A program made the position numbers and the translations under genes. A model generated the notes under the pieces. The model worked only from the letters and a program-made list of their open reading frames with translations, was not told the origin of the DNA and did no database searches. A DNA stretch of 5,873 nt from JBBTXJ01 sp964636345 (GTDB lineage: Bacteria > Patescibacteriota > Patescibacteriia > Magasanikbacterales > JBBTXJ01): the NCBI GenBank assembly GCA_964636345.1, contig CAZWRL010000035.1, forward strand, positions 1 through 5,873. Reading direction: 5' to 3'. Shown piece after piece: positions 1-3,892 of the stretch (within the stretch, counting starts at the first letter, position 1; each line of letters begins with the position of its first letter).

Positions 1-433
1 GACTCCTACGGGAGGCTGCAGTCAAGAATATTCCCCAATGGACGAAAGTCTGAGGGAGCGACGCCGCGTGCAGGAAGACGGCCTTCGGGTTGTAAACTGC
101 TTTTTTCAGGGACGAATTCTGACGGTACCTGAAGAATAAGGGGTTCCTAACTCTGTGCCAGCAGGAGCGGTAATACAGAGACCCCAAGCGTTATCCGAAT
201 TTACTGGGCGTAAAGCGTCCGTAGGTGGTTTTGTGCGTTATCTGTCAAATTCCAGGGCTTAACCCAGGAACTGCGGGTAATACGGCAAGACTTGAGGCCG
301 GGAGAGGCAAGCGGAACTGTCGGTGTAGTCGTAATAAGCGCTGATATCGGCAGGAACACCAAAGGCGAAGGCAGCTTGCTGGAACGGTCCTGACACTCAG
401 GGACGAAAGCGTGGGTAGCGAATGAGATTAGAT
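1..433 (+). rRNA. rrs: 16S rRNA, exon 1 (5' truncated)
   Basis: Small-subunit ribosomal RNA running from about E. coli position 337 to U793. The window opens on the conserved ACTCCTACGGGAGG block, and the 530 loop (155-173) and the ATTAGAT block (427-433) follow in the correct order. The first ~336 nt of the gene lie outside the window. The distance from E. coli 338 to 515 is 24 nt shorter than in E. coli, most likely through a shorter helix 17. The 530 loop reads GCAGGAGCGG where most bacteria have GCAGCCGCGG, with matching changes upstream. The exon ends in U, as expected for a group I 5' splice site. Identity as bacterial 16S is certain; the CPR-like assignment is inferred from the variants and the intron. 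Confidence 0.97.
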
Positions 434-447
434 AAATCTCAGCCGCG

Positions 448-500
448 GTTCAACATTCCGTTGAACGAACGGCACATGGTGTCCACTTCAGTGGCGACAC
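448..500 (+). other. Two hairpins in the intron 5' region (P2-type)
   Basis: Two stem-loops lie between the 5' splice site and the catalytic core. The first pairs GTTCAAC (448-454) with GTTGAAC (460-466) around a 5-nt loop. The second pairs GTGTC (479-483) with GACAC (496-500) and continues with CACT (484-487) against AGTG (490-493). Their place upstream of P4 fits P2-type peripheral helices of a group I intron, or an extended P1. A possible internal guide lies at 476-483, where GGU could meet the first bases of exon 2 and G481 could wobble with U433, but it competes with the second hairpin. Confidence 0.55.
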
Positions 501-522
501 TGAAGATATGCATCTAGCTGTA

Positions 523-632
523 TCGGGGGAACTCCAGGCAACAGGGATCTACTGTCCTGCTGGACAATCCCGAGGGAAGTCTGAAGAAGCTGAAGGCCTG
601 GCCTGAAGCTGATGAAGACCCCGTAGAGACTA
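523..632 (+). other. Group I ribozyme core, 5' half (P4-P5-P6 and 5' strand of P7)
   Basis: P4 pairs 523-527 with 569-573. P5 (533-537 with 560-564) is capped by ACAG 541-544 with CTGT 552-555. P6 (579-582 with 616-619) is extended by AGCT 588-591 with 607-610 and AGG 594-596 with CCT 602-604. Next comes the R-like segment GTAGAGACTA (623-632), whose last five bases form the 5' strand of P7. The order P4-P5-P6-P7 is that of the group I core. Pairings were made by eye, and a covariance model could shift individual helices. Confidence 0.7.
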
Positions 633-664
633 AGAAGATCATGAGACAGAAGACATAATGTTCT

Positions 665-1423
665 ATGAAAAAAGAAAACGTGTTGTCTTTGTCGGATCAA
701 AGTAAAGCGGTCATCTTTGGCTCACTCCTTGGCGATGGATCATTAAAAATCCACAAGGGGTATGCCAATGCGCGATTTTCATTTAAGCATTCCAAACCTC
801 AAGAAGAATATTTTTTCTGGAAAGTCGGAATGTTAAGCGAAATTTCACAAGGGTCTTGCGTATTCAAGCAAGCCCCGAGTGGATTTGGCACAAAGGAAAT
901 ATTGCGCTATCAAAGCATGACGAGCGAGGCCTTAACCGACCTCTATCGTCTGACGCATCGGAGCGGTCACTTCCTGGTTAGGCGTACGTGGCTCAATAAA
1001 ATGACACCACTTTCGCTCCTTGTCTGGTGGCTCGACGATGGATCAATTGTGGGCAACGCTCGTAAAGGCGTGTTGTGCACAGATGGCTTTGATGAACAAT
1101 CGGTGAAGAGGCTTTCGCAGTATTTGAAGGTCGTCTGGAAAGTGAACGCACACGTTGGAACCGTCGGATCAAAGCGGGGCGGAACGCGCTCCACCTACTA
1201 CCGACTCTGGTTTTCAACGGAGGAACTCAAAAAGTTTCTGCGCATCATTCTTCCACACTTCAAAACAGCAAGTCTGCTTCCGAAAATGATCCTGCTCTAC
1301 CGAGATCCTGAACTTCTACAACGCTGGATCTCTGAAATTGTAACCCTCTCTGGCCTTCCAGAACAAACCGTCAAAATGTTTGTGAAGGAGAAGCAAGAGA
1401 AATGGAAACAATACAGAGAATGA
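665..1423 (+). CDS. LAGLIDADG homing endonuclease (intron-encoded)
   Basis: Encodes a 252-aa site-specific DNA endonuclease that would cut intron-less 16S rDNA alleles and spread the intron by repair from the intron-bearing copy. Two LAGLIDADG-type motifs are visible: IFGSLLGDG at residues 17-25 and LLVWWLDDG at 118-126. The acidic residues at the catalytic place are D24 and D125. Two motifs in one chain imply a monomer with two pseudo-symmetric halves. The first half (FGSLLGDGSL, then RFSFKHSKPQEEYFFWK) and the WWLDDGS block resemble the LAGLIDADG_2 type found in organelle and bacterial rRNA introns. The ATG at 665 is the first possible start in frame, since a TAA lies at 656-658; no good Shine-Dalgarno precedes it, so expression may be weak. 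Both motifs and the full frame are intact, suggesting an active or recently active enzyme. A side role as maturase is possible but not shown. Confidence 0.93.
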   Translation: MKKENVLSLSDQSKAVIFGSLLGDGSLKIHKGYANARFSFKHSKPQEEYFFWKVGMLSEISQGSCVFKQAPSGFGTKEILRYQSMTSEALTDLYRLTHRSGHFLVRRTWLNKMTPLSLLVWWLDDGSIVGNARKGVLCTDGFDEQSVKRLSQYLKVVWKVNAHVGTVGSKRGGTRSTYYRLWFSTEELKKFLRIILPHFKTASLLPKMILLYRDPELLQRWISEIVTLSGLPEQTVKMFVKEKQEKWKQYRE

Positions 1424-1464
1424 TATAGTCCAATCTTTGTGGAAACACAAAGCACACAGAAATG
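1420..1464 (+). other. Group I intron 3' end: P7 3' strand, P9 hairpin, omega-G
   Basis: The S-like segment ATGATATAGTCC (1420-1431) supplies UAGUC (1426-1430), the P7 partner of 628-632. P9 follows as a perfect 7-bp stem, CTTTGTG (1435-1441) with CACAAAG (1446-1452), capped by the GNRA-type loop GAAA. The last intron base is G1464. The S-like segment overlaps the final codon and TGA stop of the endonuclease gene. Confidence 0.85.
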
Positions 1465-2190
1465 ACCTCAGTAGTCCACGCCCTAAACGATGCACACCAG
1501 GTATCGGGAGTATCGACCCTCTCGGTGCCGTTTAAAAGAGCTAACGCGTTAAGTGTGCCGCCTGGGGAGTACGATCGCAAGATTAAAACTCAAAGGAATA
1601 GACGGGGGATCGCACAAGCGGTGGAGCACGCGGTTCAATTCGATAACGAGCGGAGAACCTTACCGGGGCTCAAATACTAGCTGCACATCCTATGAAAGTA
1701 GGATTTCTTCGAGAGTGCTAGATAGGTGTTGCATGGTTGCCGTCAGCTCGTGCAGTGATGTGTACCCTTAAGTGGGGTAACGAGCGCAACCCTCGTCGTG
1801 TGTTAAATCTACACACGAGACTGCCTGCGTAAGCAGGAGGAAGGTGGGGACGACGTCAAATCAGCATGGCTCTTACGTCCCGGGCGACACGCATGCTACA
1901 ATGGCCGGTACAATGGGACGCCAAACCGTAAGGTGGAGCAAATCCCATCAAAACCGGTCTCAGTTCGGATTGAGGTCTGCAACTCGACCTCATGAAGCCG
2001 GAATCGCTAGTAAACGCGCATCAGCCACGGCGCGTTGAATACGTTCTCGATCCTTGTACTCACCGCCCGTCACACCACGAAAGCCGGTAATGCCTGAAAT
2101 CTCGCTTGCGGGATGAAGGTAGGATCGGTGATCAGGGTGAAGTCGTAACAAGGCAGGGGTAGCGGAAGCTGTTCCTGGATCACCTCCTTT
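1465..2190 (+). rRNA. rrs: 16S rRNA, exon 2 (to the mature 3' end)
   Basis: Continues 16S rRNA from E. coli A794 to the 3' end. Landmarks in order: GTAGTCCACGCC (1471-1482), the 920-region block AAACTCAAAGGAATAGACGGGG with one change from the usual TTGACGG, the GTAACGAGCGCAACCC block, the decoding region CACCGCCCGTCAC near 2061-2073, and GGATCACCTCCTTT at the end. The anti-Shine-Dalgarno core CCTCC is at 2183-2187. Helix 45 differs from E. coli in sequence but still pairs through all nine positions, counting wobbles, around its conserved GGAA loop (the KsgA methylation site). These retained structures argue for a working rRNA once the intron is removed. Confidence 0.97.
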
Positions 2191-2209
2191 CTAGGGAGTT
2201 ATCTCTAGA
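2190..2209 (+). other. Hairpin at the 16S 3' end
   Basis: TCTAGGGA (2190-2197) pairs with TCTCTAGA (2202-2209), 8 bp with one wobble and a GTTA loop. It begins at the last base of mature 16S, so it may guide 3' maturation or separate the anti-Shine-Dalgarno tail from the trailer. The role is inferred from position. Confidence 0.5.
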
Positions 2210-2219
2210 TGTCGATGCT

Positions 2220-2237
2220 GTCCCGATTTATCGGGAC
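2220..2237 (+). other. Hairpin in the 16S trailer
   Basis: A perfect 7-bp stem, GTCCCGA (2220-2226) with TCGGGAC (2231-2237), around TTTA. No T-tract follows, so it is not a terminator by itself. It could be an RNase or antitermination-type element of the rRNA trailer, but nothing more specific can be seen. Confidence 0.5.
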
Positions 2238-2280
2238 GGTGGGAATAGACGATGTCTTTGTCACATCTGTGAAGTCAACA

Positions 2281-2314
2281 AAACAAAAAATCGCCGCAGG
2301 GCGGTTTTTTGTTT
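2281..2314 (+). terminator. Strong intrinsic terminator after 16S rRNA
   Basis: A near-perfect 34-nt inverted repeat. The core CGCC (2292-2295) pairs with GGCG (2300-2303) around GCAG and is extended by a T-G wobble. AAACAAAAAA (2281-2290) then pairs with TTTTTTGTTT (2305-2314). A GC-rich stem followed by a T-tract is the classic Rho-independent form, and the A-tract makes it work in both directions in principle. It separates 16S from the downstream tRNA promoter. Confidence 0.9.
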
Positions 2315-2328
2315 GCGTTCGTCGGCAC

Positions 2329-2357
2329 TTGATCTTTTTGATACTTTATAGTATATT
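2329..2357 (+). promoter_or_regulatory. Sigma70-type promoter for tRNA-Ile and the downstream gene
   Basis: -35 TTGATC (2329-2334) and -10 TATATT (2352-2357) are separated by 17 bp. This places the start of transcription near 2364, about 9 nt before the tRNA. It lies directly after the terminator, consistent with a new transcription unit. Confidence 0.7.
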
Positions 2358-2372
2358 GGGGCGTATAGACGT

Positions 2373-2446
2373 GGGCGCGTAGCTCAGTCGGTTAGAGCGC
2401 GTCACTGATAATGACGAGGTCCTTGGTCCGATTCCAAGCGCGCCCA
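2373..2446 (+). tRNA. tRNA-Ile (GAT)
   Basis: A complete 74-nt cloverleaf: acceptor GGGCGCG with CGCGCCC, D-arm GCTC with GAGC including GG18-19, anticodon stem CGTCA with TGACG, loop CTGATAA with anticodon GAT at 2407-2409, variable loop AGGTC, T-stem CTTGG with CCAAG, and discriminator A2446. CCA is not encoded, so a CCA-adding enzyme is needed. The T-loop is TCCGATT: position 55, almost always U (pseudouridine), is C here (2428). A GAT tRNA-Ile often sits in the 16S-23S spacer; here it follows 16S but has its own promoter, and no 23S follows. Confidence 0.96.
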
Positions 2447-2449
2447 CAA

Positions 2450-3109
2450 ATGTCCGCTTCTCATAAATGGATGTTGTATGGTATGCGCGCCGCGTTTGCG
2501 GCGATTGTTGTTTTTGAGTTTTTGAATTGGCTCCAGGTGCTCCATTTTCAACTTACCTTCAGTTGGTTTGGTCTCATGATCACGGCGGCGGTGGTGTGGG
2601 GAATAGTAGAATTTTTGTGGCGAAAATTGGAAACGCTTCACGCCACCAAAAAGGGCTGGCTGTTGTTTTTTATCCTGGCGTCACTTTTGATTGATCTTCT
2701 GGGCGATGTGCTGGGTTGGTATGGCTCCTTTCTCTGGTACGATCAATTCGCGCATTTTTTTGGCGGCATCTCCGTCGCGATTGCGGTGGTGATTGTGCTT
2801 CGCGCAACCAATGTTTTGTCCGATGTTTTGGTGCAACCGCAACTCTCGTTTGGCACGCAACTACTCATCGTTGTAGCGCTCGTGACCCTTTTTGGTGTGT
2901 TTTATGAACTGGAAGAATATGCAGAAACGGTAATTTTGAAGAATAACCGCTTGGGTGATATGCTTGACACGCCGAATGATGTGCTGTTAAATCTGTTGGG
3001 GAGTATCGCGGGGGGAACGCTTTCGCTCAAGAATGTGCATCAGCCATTTGCGCGGATGATGCGGCGGGTGATTTCGGTATGCCGTGCGGTACTCGCGCGT
3101 AAAAAATAA
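2450..3109 (+). CDS. Small polytopic membrane protein, resembling the YjdF/DUF2238 family
   Basis: A 219-aa protein of unknown function with about six hydrophobic segments (roughly residues 12-32, 38-57, 70-90, 100-118, 134-151, 175-192) and a basic C-terminal tail (RMMRR, ARKK), so a cytoplasmic membrane protein. Conserved-looking polar motifs sit at the membrane edges: WYDQFAHFFGG (96-106), FYELEEY (151-157), and D170, D173, D177 with N181. This D/H/E/D-N spacing recalls the YjdF (DUF2238) family and, more distantly, VanZ-like proteins; the assignment is by eye only. The open frame runs upstream into tRNA-Ile, so I take the ATG at 2450, 3 nt after the tRNA end; in-frame ATGs at 2471 and 2483 are alternatives. 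No Shine-Dalgarno is available outside the tRNA. It is probably co-transcribed with both flanking tRNAs. Confidence 0.8.
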   Translation: MSASHKWMLYGMRAAFAAIVVFEFLNWLQVLHFQLTFSWFGLMITAAVVWGIVEFLWRKLETLHATKKGWLLFFILASLLIDLLGDVLGWYGSFLWYDQFAHFFGGISVAIAVVIVLRATNVLSDVLVQPQLSFGTQLLIVVALVTLFGVFYELEEYAETVILKNNRLGDMLDTPNDVLLNLLGSIAGGTLSLKNVHQPFARMMRRVISVCRAVLARKK

Positions 3110-3111
3110 TA

Positions 3112-3183
3112 GGGCGGCTAGCTCAGTGGTAGAGCGCTTCGTTGACATCGAAGAGGCCACAAGTCCGATCCTTGTGCCGCCCA
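3112..3183 (+). tRNA. tRNA-Val (GAC)
   Basis: A complete 72-nt cloverleaf: acceptor GGGCGGC with GCCGCCC, D-arm GCTC with GAGC and loop AGTGGTA, anticodon stem CTTCG with CGAAG, loop TTGACAT with anticodon GAC at 3144-3146, T-stem ACAAG with CTTGT, and discriminator A3183. CCA is not encoded (ACCG follows). The T-loop is TCCGATC, again with C at position 55 (3165), as in the tRNA-Ile upstream. It starts 2 nt after the stop codon of the membrane protein gene, so it is probably cut from the same transcript. T-runs at 3189-3193 and 3199-3206 follow and might help end transcription, but no separate hairpin precedes them. Confidence 0.96.
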
Positions 3184-3194
3184 CCGCGTTTTTC

Positions 3195-3222
3195 TTGATT
3201 TTTTTTCCAATCATGTTATACT
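3195..3222 (+). promoter_or_regulatory. Extended -10 promoter for the lepB operon
   Basis: -35 TTGATT (3195-3200), a 16-bp spacer and -10 TATACT (3217-3222), preceded by TGT (3214-3216), making an extended -10 element. The predicted start of transcription, about 3229-3230, is only 4-5 nt before the lepB ATG at 3234, so the mRNA would be nearly leaderless. No Shine-Dalgarno is visible. Confidence 0.7.
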
Positions 3223-3233
3223 AGTGCAAAATT

Positions 3234-3875
3234 ATGTCAACCAAGCCACATACAAACGATATCCCGGAAGAACATGAGGTGGGGGCAGATCCTACGCCAT
3301 CGCGTCGCTTGGGTTACGGCGCGGCCGGCATAGGTGTTGTTTTACTTGAGCTCATCAAGGTGGTGGTACTCGCGGGTATCACCATTGGAGCCGTGCGCTA
3401 TTTTATCTTCAAGCCATTCATCGTACACGGCGCCTCCATGGCTCCGAATTTTTACGAGAACGAATATCTTATCATTGATGAGATAAGTTACCGATTTAAA
3501 GAGCCGGCGCGTGGAGATATTGTGGTGCTCCGCAATCCGCGCAAAGAAGAAGAATTTTTTTTGAAGCGTGTCATTGGTATGCCGGGCGAGCGCGTCGTGG
3601 TGCGCGATAGTCAGGTATTTCTTGCGAAAGATAAGGACACTGCGCCTGTTCTACTTCAGGAATCGTATCTTCCCTCGCGCGAGTTTACGCCCGGCGTCGT
3701 AGACGTAACACTCGGGGAAAACGAATATTATATATTGGGAGATAATCGTGACGCCAGTTTGGATTCTCGCATTTTTGGTCCCATTCCGGGAGAGAATATT
3801 ATTGGTAGGGTACTGTTGCGCGGTTGGCCGTTTGATCGCGCGCAGCGGTTTCAAGTGCCGGAGTATAATATTTAA
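3234..3875 (+). CDS. lepB: Signal peptidase I
   Basis: Membrane-bound serine protease that removes signal peptides from exported proteins on the outer face of the cytoplasmic membrane. The 213-aa protein has a polar N-terminus, one membrane segment (about residues 33-57), then the S26 family boxes: GASMAPNF with catalytic Ser68 (box B), RGDIVVLR at 93-100 (box C), KRVIGMPGE with catalytic Lys111 (box D), and GDNRDASLDSR at 169-179 (box E). One N-terminal anchor and this length fit the Gram-positive-style short form rather than the two-anchor E. coli form. It is the first gene of the likely lepB-hisS-rpsU-yqeY operon. The start lacks a Shine-Dalgarno; the ATG at 3234 agrees with the promoter position and a short cytoplasmic tail. 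All key residues are present, so it should be active. Confidence 0.96.
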   Translation: MSTKPHTNDIPEEHEVGADPTPSRRLGYGAAGIGVVLLELIKVVVLAGITIGAVRYFIFKPFIVHGASMAPNFYENEYLIIDEISYRFKEPARGDIVVLRNPRKEEEFFLKRVIGMPGERVVVRDSQVFLAKDKDTAPVLLQESYLPSREFTPGVVDVTLGENEYYILGDNRDASLDSRIFGPIPGENIIGRVLLRGWPFDRAQRFQVPEYNI

Positions 3876-3892
3876 GGTGAGCATTTCGTGAT

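Larger units (their letters stand above)
434..1464 (+). mobile_element. Group I intron in 16S rRNA at E. coli position 793, with homing endonuclease ORF
   Basis: A 1031-nt insertion splits 16S rRNA in the 790 loop. Exon 1 ends in U (433) and the insertion ends in G (1464), matching the group I rule (U before the 5' site, terminal omega-G); by sequence alone the boundary could shift by one base because both sides carry an A. Core pieces seen: P4 UCGGG 523-527 with CCCGA 569-573; P5 UCCAG 533-537 with CUGGA 560-564; P6 GUCU 579-582 with AGAC 616-619; P7 GACUA 628-632 with UAGUC 1426-1430; P9 1435-1452 with a GAAA loop. The R-like (623-632) and S-like (1420-1431) segments resemble the group I consensus. 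The ORF lies in the P8 region. I could not settle P1 or P3, nor the subgroup. Rejoining the exons restores the helix 24 stem. Confidence 0.9.

Noticed and set aside
434..1464. Archaeal-type bulge-helix-bulge intron, or an insertion sequence, in 16S
   Set aside because: P7/P9 and the U...G boundaries fit group I. There are no terminal inverted repeats, target duplication or transposase, and the host rRNA is bacterial.
1687..1704. Hairpin ATCCTA...TAGGAT as a possible regulatory element
   Set aside because: It is the ordinary variable V6 region stem of 16S rRNA.
1462..2038. Open frames of 64-72 codons on the + strand within 16S exon 2 (1462-1680, 1553-1771, 1844-2038)
   Set aside because: They lie within rRNA with clear landmarks and encode no recognisable protein.
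2411..2449. Upstream extension of the membrane protein frame to an ATG at 2411
   Set aside because: That ATG is in the anticodon arm of tRNA-Ile, and the extra residues are simply translated tRNA.
3184..3210. Intrinsic terminator after tRNA-Val
   Set aside because: T-runs are present but no separate GC-rich hairpin precedes them, and the second run overlaps the -35 region of the lepB promoter.
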